A stretch of DNA of 24,049 bases from CAZGAH01 sp964523295 (GTDB lineage Bacteria > Desulfobacterota > Desulfovibrionia > Desulfovibrionales > Desulfovibrionaceae), in contig CAZGAH010000063.1 of assembly GCA_964523295.1 (NCBI GenBank), positions 1-24,049 of the forward strand. Reading direction: 5' to 3'. Below the pieces are notes generated by a model, which saw nothing but the letters and a program-made list of their open reading frames with translations, searched no databases and was not told where the DNA came from. Positions 15,491 to 23,445 of the stretch are shown one piece after another. The position numbers were made by a program, and so were the translations under genes. Within the stretch, counting starts at the first letter, position 1. Each line of letters starts with the position of its first letter.

Positions 15491-16453
15491 ATGGCTCAAT
15501 CAGACATACTCCTTGAATCGGGAACCAACGAACTCGAAATCATCGAATTCTATATCGACGAGCTCGACCCCGTCACCCGGGAGACGAGCCGCGGGTATTA
15601 TGGCGTCAACGTCGCCAAAGTGCTCGAGGTTATCGAAAGCCCGAAGCTCACGAACTATGAATCGGCCGCGCACCCCTGCTTCCTTGGCACCATTCCCCTG
15701 CGGGACATCATTCTGCCTGTGCTCGATTTGAGCAACTGGCTGCATTTCGAGCGTTGTGCCAACGAATTCGAGGTCATCCTGGTCACCGAATTCAACCGCT
15801 GCATCACGGGCTTCCTTGTTTCCGGCGTCACCCAGATTCACCGGGTTTCCTGGAAAGACGTCTCGCCGCCCAGCCAGTTTCTTTCCCGGCTCGAGTCAAA
15901 CTGCATCACCAGCATGGTGCAGCTCGACGATCATTTCGCCCTGCTGCTGGACCTGGAAAAGGTACTCAGCGAGCTGAACCCGGACTTCGCGCCCGAGGCC
16001 ATGCCGCCGATGCCCAGCCACGAGGTGCAGTACAAGGCGCTCATCGTCGACGATTCCACCATGCTCAGACACATGATCAAAGATCGCCTCGAAGAGGCCA
16101 ATTTCAGCATCCAGACCCTCAACAACGGGGAAGAAGGCTGGAAATACCTGCTGAACCTGAAGCAGCAGGCGGCATCCGAGGGCAAGGACATTCTCGACTG
16201 CCTGGACATCCTGATTTCGGACATCGAGATGCCGCTGATGGACGGCTACACCCTGACCAGGCACGTCAAGGAGGACCCCGCCCTCAAGGTCTTGCCCGTG
16301 GTACTCTTTTCCTCCATGATTACCGACGACCTGCGACACAAAGGTCTGGCCGTCGGCGCCGACGACCAGGTCTCCAAGCCCGAGTTCGCATCCCTTGCCG
16401 ATCGGGCCCTTCGGCTTATCGTGTCCAGTAAATCCCGAACCACACCGGTTTGA
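15491..16453 (+). CDS. cheV: Chemotaxis coupling protein CheV (CheW-REC)
   Basis: A 320-residue protein with a CheW-like domain (about 15-170) followed by a response-regulator receiver domain (about 188-312). CheV joins chemoreceptors to CheA, and its phosphorylation adjusts that coupling. The CheW part shows YGVNVAKVLEVIESPKLT and LGTIPLRDIILPVLDLSNWL. The receiver has the acidic pair in ALIVDDSTM, phospho-acceptor D244 in ILISDIEMPLMDGY, SS in LFSSMI and the lysine in DQVSKPEF. ATG 15491 has AAGGGAG at seven bases. Its stop overlaps the start region of cheD. No cheA, cheW, cheR or receptor gene lies in the window, so its receptor partner is elsewhere. Confidence 0.95.
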   Translation: MAQSDILLESGTNELEIIEFYIDELDPVTRETSRGYYGVNVAKVLEVIESPKLTNYESAAHPCFLGTIPLRDIILPVLDLSNWLHFERCANEFEVILVTEFNRCITGFLVSGVTQIHRVSWKDVSPPSQFLSRLESNCITSMVQLDDHFALLLDLEKVLSELNPDFAPEAMPPMPSHEVQYKALIVDDSTMLRHMIKDRLEEANFSIQTLNNGEEGWKYLLNLKQQAASEGKDILDCLDILISDIEMPLMDGYTLTRHVKEDPALKVLPVVLFSSMITDDLRHKGLAVGADDQVSKPEFASLADRALRLIVSSKSRTTPV

Positions 16454-17082
16454 CCGTGTCAGCGACCGAAAATCCCCTCTCCCTGCGCGACGCCGGTATT
16501 TCCACGATGCATCTGTCCATCGGGGAGACGATCATTACCACCATGCCGGCAATGATCGACACCGTGCTCGGATCCTGCGTCTCGGTGACCTTTTTTCACG
16601 CGCCCAGCGCCATGGCCGCCATTTTTCATGCCCTGCTGCCGTCCAGAGACAGCATGCATATCTCGAAGGCGCTTCACGACACCACGTCCCGGTTCGTGGA
16701 CAGCGCCATAGACGCCATTCTCGCCCGTTTCGCCAAACTGCACGTCCGTCCGGCCAACATCGAGGTCAAGCTCTTCGGCGGCTCCTTTTGCATCGCGCCC
16801 GGACAACGAGGCCCGCTACGCGCCATAGTGGACGTGGGCGCAAAAAACGTACTCATGGCCCGTACGCAACTCGCCCGCCACGGGTGCCGCATCAGCAAGG
16901 AAAACGTGCTGGGAAATCAGGGCCGAAAGCTCATTTTCTACACTGCCACCGGCGATGTCTGGATAAAACCGCTCCCCATGACGCTGCTCGGCAAACAACG
17001 CAAAGCCCTGCTCACCGCAACCGAAATCGAAGACTTGGCCGCCGTCGCCTCAAACTCGCTCTCCGTACGCCCTGCTTCGTGA
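16450..17082 (+). CDS. cheD: Chemoreceptor glutamine deamidase CheD
   Basis: CheD deamidates glutamines of chemoreceptors and in some bacteria binds CheC. The 210-residue product has the catalytic cysteine in TVLGSCVSVTFF (C43) and the histidine in AIFHALLPS (H60), the 17-residue spacing seen in the family, followed by VKLFGGSFCIAPG and KNVLMARTQLARHGCRISKENVLGNQGRK (conserved in type). It is somewhat longer than usual at both ends. The start is unclear: TTG 16450 overlaps the cheV stop, GTG 16456 is next in frame, and ATG 16507 would start directly at the conserved MHLSIGE. No start has a good Shine-Dalgarno, so translation is probably coupled to cheV. The cheD stop region TGAGGA also gives the Shine-Dalgarno of the next ORF. 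Confidence 0.9.
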   Translation: MTVSATENPLSLRDAGISTMHLSIGETIITTMPAMIDTVLGSCVSVTFFHAPSAMAAIFHALLPSRDSMHISKALHDTTSRFVDSAIDAILARFAKLHVRPANIEVKLFGGSFCIAPGQRGPLRAIVDVGAKNVLMARTQLARHGCRISKENVLGNQGRKLIFYTATGDVWIKPLPMTLLGKQRKALLTATEIEDLAAVASNSLSVRPAS

Positions 17083-17091
17083 GGATACGCC

Positions 17092-17391
17092 ATGCCCCCT
17101 CTTTTCGCGTCACCGCGTCGCGTCGTATTTCGTCTGGCCTGACGCCAGGCCCTGTTGCTGCTCCTGCTGGCCGTCGTACCCGGTCTGGGGACCAATCTGC
17201 TGCGGGCGGATGCGTTGCCGCTATTCTCGCCGCCAAAGGAGAAATCCGGGCAGCCCGCCGATACGCGCATCGACCTCGCACTGGCCAAGGATTGCGGCCG
17301 GTCTCTTCTGAAAAACGTTCTTTTCGCCCAATCAATCCTGACGACTGAACACGCGACACCGGACGTGGCCCTTCCCTCATGCGTTGCATGA
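17092..17391 (+). pseudogene. Short exported-protein ORF interrupted by an in-frame TGA
   Basis: ATG 17092 has an excellent GAGGA six bases upstream that overlaps the cheD stop. After 16 codons (MPPLFASPRRVVFRLA) an in-frame TGA stands at 17140-17142. The same frame then continues for 82 codons to TGA 17391, beginning RQALLLLLLAVVPGLG. Read through, the two parts form one textbook signal peptide: an RR-containing basic start, a Leu-rich core and a cleavage-like LLRADA. The rest, including PLFSPPKEKSGQPADTRIDL and one Cys near the end, is not recognised. A TGG-to-TGA change (Trp to stop) is the simplest explanation: a real mutation, a sequencing error or a recent pseudogene. Initiation at TTG 17155 would leave the core without its basic start. 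Confidence 0.55.
17136..17151 (+). repeat. Small hairpin over the in-frame TGA
   Basis: GGCCTG (17136-17141) pairs with CAGGCC (17146-17151) around the loop ACGC. The TGA at 17140-17142 lies partly in the 5' arm and partly in the loop. Confidence 0.45.
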
Positions 17392-17403
17392 AGTCGGGCC
17401 ACG
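17360..17403. terminator. Strong nested hairpin between convergent units
   Basis: CGTGGCCC (17364-17371) pairs with GGGCCACG (17396-17403), extendable by CCGG on both sides with one bulge, and an inner CATGC-GTT-GCATG sits in the loop. There is no T-run on either side. It overlaps the last codons of the exported ORF and lies about 20 bases after the TonB-receptor stop, so it most likely protects or terminates both transcripts. Confidence 0.5.
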
Positions 17404-17405
17404 CC

Positions 17406-17420
17406 GGAATGCATCATTCC
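17406..17420. repeat. Second small hairpin before the TonB-receptor stop
   Basis: GGAATG-CAT-CATTCC is a perfect 6-bp stem with a three-base loop, directly downstream of the receptor gene on the minus strand. Together with the larger hairpin next to it, it forms a two-hairpin 3' end. Confidence 0.45.
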
Positions 17421-17422
17421 TG

Positions 17423-19744
17423 TCAATAGTTGAGCGCCAACTGGAACAGCGCCGTGAATGGCGGTCCAACGTAATAGCTGGCAACGCCGGCGCGGGTGTC
17501 ATCGCTCGTGTTGATCATCGAAATCGTCCGCGCGCTGAACAGGTTGTAGAGATCGAAGGACGCGGTAACGGACTCAAGCAGCGGGACCTTGTCAAAGGTA
17601 TAACTCAACCGCAAATCAGCCGTCATTTGCGGATCGATCTTTTCGTGATGCTCGACATCGCCATAGCGGTCGCCGATGTACCGCAAGGACGGAACGACCT
17701 GAAAACCGGCATAGCTGAAGATAACGCCAGTCTTCAGGCTCCAGTCGGGCGTATCCACCACCTGCTTGCCAGCGCAGGAAAGCGTGCTCCCCTGATAGGC
17801 GAGATCCTTGTCATAGGTCAGCGAGGTATACGAGGGGTTGATGAACACGGTGAACATGTCGTTCAGGAAAATGTTCGTGTCCAGCTCGAAGCCATAACTG
17901 GTGGCATCGCCGACGTTTTGCTGGTAGTTCAGGTTGACGCGCGCGTCGTAGACCGTGGTCAGCAACTTCTGGTGTTTGGCGAAATAGACGCTCGGCGAAA
18001 TGCTGAGCCAATCCATCGTATACGTCATGCCGAGTTCCCAGGAGTCGGTGATTTCCATATCATAGCCGCTGAACATGTCGCCCAGCGTCACGCCAGCGCG
18101 CTGAAACCTGGTGCGATACTGATTGTACAGGCTGATCAGCGGTACATAGGAATACGGGCGTATCTGGGTGCGTCCGTACTGTGCGGAGAGTTGCAAATCC
18201 TCGGTGAAATTGTACGACAGACCGGCACTGGGCAGCAGAATGTCGTGCAGCCTGGCAGCCCGGTCGAGGTCCCGGGCGCGCTGCAAGCTATAGGGCGCGG
18301 TATTTTGCGATACATACCCTCTTGCCGCCGGTTCGTCATAGGCGAAATACTTCAATCCCGCCTGCCAGTTGAACGCGCCGACCGTGCCCGAAAGCTTCAG
18401 ATAGGGACTGTGGGTGTAGCCGTTGCCGTCATTTTTCGTGTACACGCCGTACCCGGCAAAGGCGAACGAACCGGGAACGAAGTTTTTCGTTGTGACTACC
18501 AGGTTGGACGACTCGAACAGATAGCCGAGGGACATCGTCGCGACGGACGTAGGGTAAACGATTTCCGACAGCACGCCCAAACGCTCGAAATCACGGATGC
18601 GCTGCTGGACCATCCCCCTCTGCGAGGTGACACCTTGCAGGATGCGGGCATCTTCTTTTGAGTAGTAGGGTTTGATACTGATCTTGAGGTCGTTGTCAAA
18701 GGTAAATGGAATTATGCCAAATATATCTTTATTTGCATATTTCCCTTTATTATACCGGTAATAATTAATATTGTCCATTCGCCGCTGACTGAGTTCGCTG
18801 TTGTAATCTTTCCTGTAATTCTCGCTCAAGGATTGGCTTTCGGCGTAGGTCAACGGCCGATAGAAATACTGCTCGACCTCGTTGTAATTCGCCCAGATTT
18901 TGACTTCATCCTTCTCGGTGATGGGCTGCGAAATCATGACATTGACATTATTTCGCGGCCCCAGATTGCCCGGACCTTTCCATTTGTTGGCGTTCGTATA
19001 GGAGTAGGACAGAGAAATCTTTGTAGTCAAACCCGGCACTTCGCCGGAGTCGATGCGAACGAAGGTGCGGTGATAATCGTTCGAGCCTACGCCTTGCGTC
19101 AGCGACGCGCTGGGCTTTTCCTCGGGCCAATGCGGTTTCAGCTCGATAGCACCGGCGCGCGAGCCTACGCTTGTGCCCAGGTCCGCCGGAACGGCGCCCT
19201 TGTAGACGGCAATACCCTGGAAATTCTCGGTATCGTAAATGTAGTCACGCGGTCCCATGGGATTGCCACCATAGTTCGGCACCCCTTCCACGGTCATGGA
19301 CCCCAGATACCCGCGCACGCCGCGCACCCGAATGGTCTTCTGCTCGGTCGACAACCCAAAGGGGTCGACACTTTCTACGTTGACTCCGGGCAGCACGTTC
19401 ATGCTTTCGTAAACGCTCGCCGCCGTCTTTCCGCCCTGAATCTCCATGCCCTTGCGCGTGATCTCCGTGCCGGTAAAGACCGTATCGTTCGTCTGGCGCG
19501 TCGGCGTTACAATGCGCTGCCCTTCCACAATCATGGAATCCATGGTCCAGGTCTGCAATCCGTCTCCCTCGTGCGCGCCCGCTACGTCAGGCGCCGGCTC
19601 GGCCGCGGACGGGCTGACGCCCGCCGATTCGCCCGGCGTTGTCGTTTCCGTGGCGTGAGTAGCCGATTCGTCGGCAATGGCCTGAAGGGACAAGGAAAGC
19701 AGCACTGTCACTGCAAACAGAAAAATAGCGAATTGTCGTTTCAT
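17423..19744 (-). CDS. TonB-dependent outer-membrane receptor
   Basis: A 773-residue receptor for energised uptake of a metal chelate or similar ligand across the outer membrane. MKRQFAIFLFAVTVLLSLSL and the QAIADE after it form a signal peptide. An Ala/Pro/Thr-rich linker leads to a TonB-box-like MDSMIVEGQRIV. The plug domain follows (about 85-240), with VYESMNVLPGVNVE, RVRGVRGYLGSMTVEGVPNYGG, FQGIAVYKGAVPADLGTS and AGAIELKP. The rest is a beta barrel ending in alternating hydrophobics and the terminal aromatic FQLALNY typical of outer-membrane proteins. ATG 19744 is chosen because it begins the signal peptide; the open frame runs 33 codons farther back into the FmdE-like gene. It is the last gene of the uptake operon, 43 bases after the FmdE-like gene. 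The ligand cannot be named; no TonB or ExbBD is in the window. Confidence 0.93.
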   Translation of the reverse strand: MKRQFAIFLFAVTVLLSLSLQAIADESATHATETTTPGESAGVSPSAAEPAPDVAGAHEGDGLQTWTMDSMIVEGQRIVTPTRQTNDTVFTGTEITRKGMEIQGGKTAASVYESMNVLPGVNVESVDPFGLSTEQKTIRVRGVRGYLGSMTVEGVPNYGGNPMGPRDYIYDTENFQGIAVYKGAVPADLGTSVGSRAGAIELKPHWPEEKPSASLTQGVGSNDYHRTFVRIDSGEVPGLTTKISLSYSYTNANKWKGPGNLGPRNNVNVMISQPITEKDEVKIWANYNEVEQYFYRPLTYAESQSLSENYRKDYNSELSQRRMDNINYYRYNKGKYANKDIFGIIPFTFDNDLKISIKPYYSKEDARILQGVTSQRGMVQQRIRDFERLGVLSEIVYPTSVATMSLGYLFESSNLVVTTKNFVPGSFAFAGYGVYTKNDGNGYTHSPYLKLSGTVGAFNWQAGLKYFAYDEPAARGYVSQNTAPYSLQRARDLDRAARLHDILLPSAGLSYNFTEDLQLSAQYGRTQIRPYSYVPLISLYNQYRTRFQRAGVTLGDMFSGYDMEITDSWELGMTYTMDWLSISPSVYFAKHQKLLTTVYDARVNLNYQQNVGDATSYGFELDTNIFLNDMFTVFINPSYTSLTYDKDLAYQGSTLSCAGKQVVDTPDWSLKTGVIFSYAGFQVVPSLRYIGDRYGDVEHHEKIDPQMTADLRLSYTFDKVPLLESVTASFDLYNLFSARTISMINTSDDTRAGVASYYVGPPFTALFQLALNY

Positions 19745-19787
19745 GGTTCGTTCCGATGTGTTTATGATAACGGCATCATGGCATTCG

Positions 19788-20396
19788 TCAGACTTTCTGC
19801 TCAATTTCAGAAAAACACGGTATGCAAAATACCTGTCCTGCAAATCGGCGCGTACGTGATTCCATCGTCATTTCGCCGCACTGTTCGCACTTGAGACTTT
19901 GCAAGACGCGTGGCGGACGGGGAGCTTGTGCGTCAGGCGTGGATATGTCGAACAGCGTTTCAATCGGCAATTCCATAAAATTGTGCTGCATTTTTTCACG
20001 CAAAACAGTGCAGCGTTGTTTCTCTTCCTCTGTTGCCGTGCCATTCACAACGGCTGCCATCAATTTTGTCAATTCGTTGTCGATATCTTTCCTGCTCTCC
20101 GGCTTGAGCACCAGCCGAAACGCACGGCCGGTTTTTCGATCATAAAAGGAAAATGCCATTTTGCCATAGTCACGATGAATAAAATTTCCCTTCCCGTACG
20201 TGCAGCCTGTCAGATATTGTATGGCATCCACGCCGCACATATCCGTTTCCGTAACAGCAACCAGCTCGACATCCGGCCCCGAAAACTCCCCGAGGGCGAA
20301 TTCCGCGGCCCGGATGCCAATAGCCAGGCCCGGGCAGCTGTGCCCGTGAAAACCGATAACCCGATCGATAAGCTCTGATGACAGTGCGCATCCCAT
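19788..20396 (-). CDS. FmdE-family protein with C-terminal zinc ribbon
   Basis: A 202-residue protein. The N-terminal domain has the FmdE signatures IGFHGHSCPGLAIGIRAAE (about 13-31) and MCGVDAIQYLTGCTYGKGNF (about 52-71) followed by RDYGKMAFSFYDR. The end has a zinc ribbon with two CxxC pairs, CEQC and CIPC. FmdE was named from formylmethanofuran dehydrogenase operons of methanogens, but many bacteria without that pathway have relatives, often near metal or molybdopterin genes; its biochemical role is unsettled. The conserved His/Cys residues suggest metal binding. Start ATG 20396 has a very strong GAGGAGGG. It sits between the ABC ATPase (26 bases) and the TonB receptor, so a role in handling the imported metal or ligand is the likely inference. 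Confidence 0.88.
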   Translation of the reverse strand: MGCALSSELIDRVIGFHGHSCPGLAIGIRAAEFALGEFSGPDVELVAVTETDMCGVDAIQYLTGCTYGKGNFIHRDYGKMAFSFYDRKTGRAFRLVLKPESRKDIDNELTKLMAAVVNGTATEEEKQRCTVLREKMQHNFMELPIETLFDISTPDAQAPRPPRVLQSLKCEQCGEMTMESRTRRFAGQVFCIPCFSEIEQKV

Positions 20397-20422
20397 GATA
20401 TCCCTCCTCGTGTTTGTGGTGA

Positions 20423-21175
20423 TCAATGCGGCACGACTAGCGTACGTTCCCCATGGCGAAGTATTTCCACCTCAACGCCGTAGACGTCCTGAATCATGGC
20501 CGGCTGCACCTCGTCCGGACGGCACAGCGTACGCACCTTGCCATTCTTGATGAACAGCAGTTTGTGCGCAAAGCGCAGGGCGGAGTTCAGGTCGTGCATG
20601 GTCATAACCGCTGCCATCTGCTGCTCGCGCACAATTCTTTGAATCGTCTGCAGGATATCGAGCTTGTTGCGCAAATCGAGCGCGCTTGTCGGCTCGTCGA
20701 GCAGCAGGACACGCGGAGCCTGGGCAATGGCCCTGGCGATGCACACTTTTTGCAACTCACCGCCGCTCATCTGGTTGATGCTGCGCAGGGCCAGATGGTC
20801 CATACCCACGCAATGCAGCGCCGCTTCGGCGTGGTGCACATCATTCGTGCTCACGCGCCAGCCCAGGTGCGGCTTGCGTCCAAGAAGTACGGCATCGAAG
20901 GCGGTCATGCGGCCCGAATCCGCACGCTGTGCCACGTACGCGATGTTCCGCGCTATCTCCTGAGCTGACAGTGAAAAAATATCGGCGTTTTCGACCATCA
21001 CAACGCCCTGCCTGGGCGTCAGCATGGCGTTGATGCAGCGCAGCAGGGTTGTTTTTCCGACGCCGTTAGGTCCCAGAATAGCCAGCAATTCGGCCTTTTC
21101 GACAACCAGATCGATGCCGGCCAGGACCTCAGACTGCGCGTATCCGAATTCCAGCCCGCGTACCTGAAGCGTCAT
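20423..21175 (-). CDS. ABC transporter ATPase, iron-chelate/B12 type
   Basis: A 250-residue cytoplasmic ATPase of the FecE/BtuD/FhuC class that powers import through the adjacent permease. Walker A GPNGVGKTT (35-43), Q-loop YVAQRAD (Q83), signature MSGGELQKV (136-144), Walker B RVLLLDEPTSALD (155-167) and the switch histidine in MTMHDLN (H194) are all intact. ATG 21175 overlaps the permease stop as ATGA, giving translational coupling; the open frame upstream of it is the permease gene read out of frame. The short C-terminal part after VRTLCRPDEVQPAMIQDVYG is usual for this class. Confidence 0.95.
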   Translation of the reverse strand: MTLQVRGLEFGYAQSEVLAGIDLVVEKAELLAILGPNGVGKTTLLRCINAMLTPRQGVVMVENADIFSLSAQEIARNIAYVAQRADSGRMTAFDAVLLGRKPHLGWRVSTNDVHHAEAALHCVGMDHLALRSINQMSGGELQKVCIARAIAQAPRVLLLDEPTSALDLRNKLDILQTIQRIVREQQMAAVMTMHDLNSALRFAHKLLFIKNGKVRTLCRPDEVQPAMIQDVYGVEVEILRHGERTLVVPH

Positions 21176-22248
21176 TGTCGGCCTCGGCGCAAGAGAATCG
21201 AGAAAAACGCCGGCGCACCTATCAGCGCCGTTACAACGGACACGGGCAAGAGATGCGGCGCCAGGGCCATTCGGGACAGGATATCGGAGGCCTGCAAGAG
21301 AATGGCGCCGAACAGGCAGCTGCCAGGCAGCAAAAACCGATGGTCGTCGCCGAGCAGCCGACGAACGATATGCGGGCTGACCAGCCCGATGAATCCGATA
21401 ACCCCAAGTGAGGAAACGATGACGGCGGTCAGGATCGATGCGACGATCATGCCCTGAAGGCGTACGCGCTCGACCCGTACGCCAAGCCCGCGCGCGGTTT
21501 CGTCTCCCGCGTCGAGCGCGTTGTAATTCCAGCGATTCCAGTAAAAAAACACTACCGCAGCCAACGTTGTGGCCCCGAGAATACCCACCTCGCGCCAGCC
21601 CGCGCGCGACAGGTCCCCGAAGCTCCAGAACACCATGGCCGCCAACTGTACGTCGCTGGCGAAGTACTGCAACAGCATAGTCGCGGCCGTGAACAGCGAT
21701 CCAAGGGCAACGCCGCAGAGCACCATGACCTCCGGACTCGCTCCCCGCAATCGGGCGACCGCGATGATTACCAGCGACGCAGCCAACGACGCCGCAAAGG
21801 CGAAGACTGATGTCAGAATCGGGTCGGAAACCGAGACGGCGTTCACCGCGGTGCTTTGCATGACGCCCGTTCCCAGAAACATGACCGCAAAGGCCGCGCC
21901 AAAGGCCCCAGCCTGCGAAATGCCCAGGGTGAAAGGCGAGGCCAAGGGGTTGCGCAATATGGACTGCATCGCCGCCCCGGCGGCCGCCAGACCGCTCCCG
22001 GCCAGCACGGCCGTCAGGGCGTTGGGCAGCCGGATATTCCAGATGATGACCTGAAAACGCGTCGACGCGTCCACACCAGTCAGACTCCCCACCACGTCGG
22101 CAAGCGGAATCCCGACCGGACCAAAGGCCATGCACGCCAGAAAGAAGAGCGTCAGGATCGCGCACGCGCTCAACAACACCAGTGTCTTACGCGCGAGATA
22201 GGCGTGGTAGGCCGTCCGTACGGGTTTTTCGTGGAGCGCGGATGTCAT
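21172..22248 (-). CDS. ABC transporter permease, FecCD/BtuC family
   Basis: A 358-residue inner-membrane permease with about nine to ten hydrophobic segments. FecCD-type blocks seen: IRLPNALTAVLAGSGLAAAG and the AMQSILRNPLASPFTLGIS that follows, GAFGAAFAVMF, VMVLCGVALGSLFTA, LGVIGFIGLVSPHIVRRLLG (the coupling region to the ATPase) and LLPVSVVTALIGAPAFF. It forms the channel for iron chelates, B12 or a similar ligand handed over by the binding protein. ATG 22248 is four bases after the binding-protein stop and lacks its own Shine-Dalgarno, so translation is coupled. The frame is open to 22452 within the binding-protein gene, but that extension is a shadow. Confidence 0.95.
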   Translation of the reverse strand: MTSALHEKPVRTAYHAYLARKTLVLLSACAILTLFFLACMAFGPVGIPLADVVGSLTGVDASTRFQVIIWNIRLPNALTAVLAGSGLAAAGAAMQSILRNPLASPFTLGISQAGAFGAAFAVMFLGTGVMQSTAVNAVSVSDPILTSVFAFAASLAASLVIIAVARLRGASPEVMVLCGVALGSLFTAATMLLQYFASDVQLAAMVFWSFGDLSRAGWREVGILGATTLAAVVFFYWNRWNYNALDAGDETARGLGVRVERVRLQGMIVASILTAVIVSSLGVIGFIGLVSPHIVRRLLGDDHRFLLPGSCLFGAILLQASDILSRMALAPHLLPVSVVTALIGAPAFFSILLRRGRQ

Positions 22249-22252
22249 GATT

Positions 22253-23365
22253 TCATTTGTCGAGAGCGGTCGAGAAAATGATGTCCCGTGCCGTGGTGTT
22301 GAGCTGGCGAAAAACCGGCGCACCCAGGAGAAAGGAAAACACTTCGTCCGCGAGCCCGGCGGGATCCACGTCCCGGAACCTGTCAGGATACACTGTCTTG
22401 CCGACATAATAAGCGTTCGCCAGCACTGATCCGAAATTCTGGGCGTAGGCATTGCAGGAGAGAACGCCGAATACGCGCCCCGATCGCACGGCGCGCAGTC
22501 CGCTGTAGATAGGATTGTTTATGAGCTCGAAAAGGCCGCTGGCCGGACCTTCGAGCAGCGTCGTCGACGCGTCCAGAAAGATGTATTCCGGATCCCAGGC
22601 CAGAATCTGTTCCCTGGAAACACTGGCATGGGAGAGCGCTGTCTCCTGTGAAGCCCCGGCCGCGGCGACATTGACCGCGGCGACGAATGCAAACGGCGCA
22701 TAGGAGGGATCCGTGGATTGCAGGCCATGCCCGCCGCGCATCGACAACCCGCCGATGTAGCATGTCGTGGTATTCCTGCTCGCTTCGCCCTCGACGCGCG
22801 CGAGCAGATCGCTGCGTCTGGCGTCGAAAAAGTCTACGACCGCGCGGGCTCGCTCTTCCTTGCCGATAATCGTGCCCATGAGCAGAAGCGTGCGATCCAA
22901 CTCGGCACGCCCGGCTGTCAGATTGCCGTAATCCAGCGCCACGACGGGAATGCCCGTCTTATCGCTCAGCGCTTGCGGATCATGCCCCATTGTCGGGTAT
23001 GTCTTGAAAATGACCTGCGGACGCGGCGACAGCGTGGCAATCAACTCCGGATTATCCTGCCCGCGTGGCTCGCCAATAAGCGGCAGATGCTGCAACTGCG
23101 GATTGGCGACTGCGTAGGGCCGGGTCTCAATGTTCATGTTCTGCTTCTCGACACTGTCCACCCCGACCACAAGGTCCTGCGCCTGAAGGTACACAAGCAA
23201 CCGCAGACAGCCAGGGCCGGAACAAATCACCCGGTCCACGGTATCGGGCACCGCAACCTGCCGCCCGAGCGCGTCGGTTATGGTCCTCGCCTCGCCGCTC
23301 CCGCCCCACGCACAGAGCGCCATGACACCAAGCGCAAGCGCACCTGCCACCCTGACAATAGTCAT
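22253..23365 (-). CDS. Periplasmic substrate-binding protein of the metal-chelate ABC transporter
   Basis: A 370-residue class III binding protein (FepB/BtuF type). MTIVRVAGALALGVMALCAW begins a signal peptide with likely cleavage near GSGEA; no clear lipobox, so it is probably soluble. The start of the mature part, TITDALGRQVAVPDTVDRVI, is typical. Other marked segments are CSGPGCLRLLVYLQAQDLVV, LPLIGEPRGQDNPELIATL, KTYPTMG, GGLSMRGGHGLQSTDPSY and DPEYIFLDAS. The GG-HG-STDPSY segment belongs to a subgroup I associate with anaerobes and methanogens whose ligand is not established. ATG 23365 has GGAG at seven bases. It is the first gene of the uptake operon, behind a promoter with two palindromes. 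Confidence 0.92.
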   Translation of the reverse strand: MTIVRVAGALALGVMALCAWGGSGEARTITDALGRQVAVPDTVDRVICSGPGCLRLLVYLQAQDLVVGVDSVEKQNMNIETRPYAVANPQLQHLPLIGEPRGQDNPELIATLSPRPQVIFKTYPTMGHDPQALSDKTGIPVVALDYGNLTAGRAELDRTLLLMGTIIGKEERARAVVDFFDARRSDLLARVEGEASRNTTTCYIGGLSMRGGHGLQSTDPSYAPFAFVAAVNVAAAGASQETALSHASVSREQILAWDPEYIFLDASTTLLEGPASGLFELINNPIYSGLRAVRSGRVFGVLSCNAYAQNFGSVLANAYYVGKTVYPDRFRDVDPAGLADEVFSFLLGAPVFRQLNTTARDIIFSTALDK

Positions 23366-23398
23366 CAGGCGTCTCCAATGGATAATTTTGTTGAATCA

Positions 23399-23438
23399 GT
23401 GACACGTCACAGGTAGCAATATCAAAAACAGCTGTCAA
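23399..23438 (-). promoter_or_regulatory. Candidate promoter of the uptake operon
   Basis: On the minus strand, a consensus TTGACA (23438-23433), 17 bases, and TACCTG (23415-23410) preceded by TGC, an extended -10 form. Transcription would start near 23403, about 38 bases before the binding-protein ATG. A palindrome GTGAC-AC-GTCAC (23399-23410) covers the expected start point. Confidence 0.45.
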
Positions 23439-23445
23439 TAAAAAA

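Noticed and set aside
17140..17142. Selenocysteine codon in the short exported ORF
   Set aside because: The UGA sits in a signal-peptide core and within, not before, the local hairpin; Trp-to-stop is simpler. Kept only as a finding to check.
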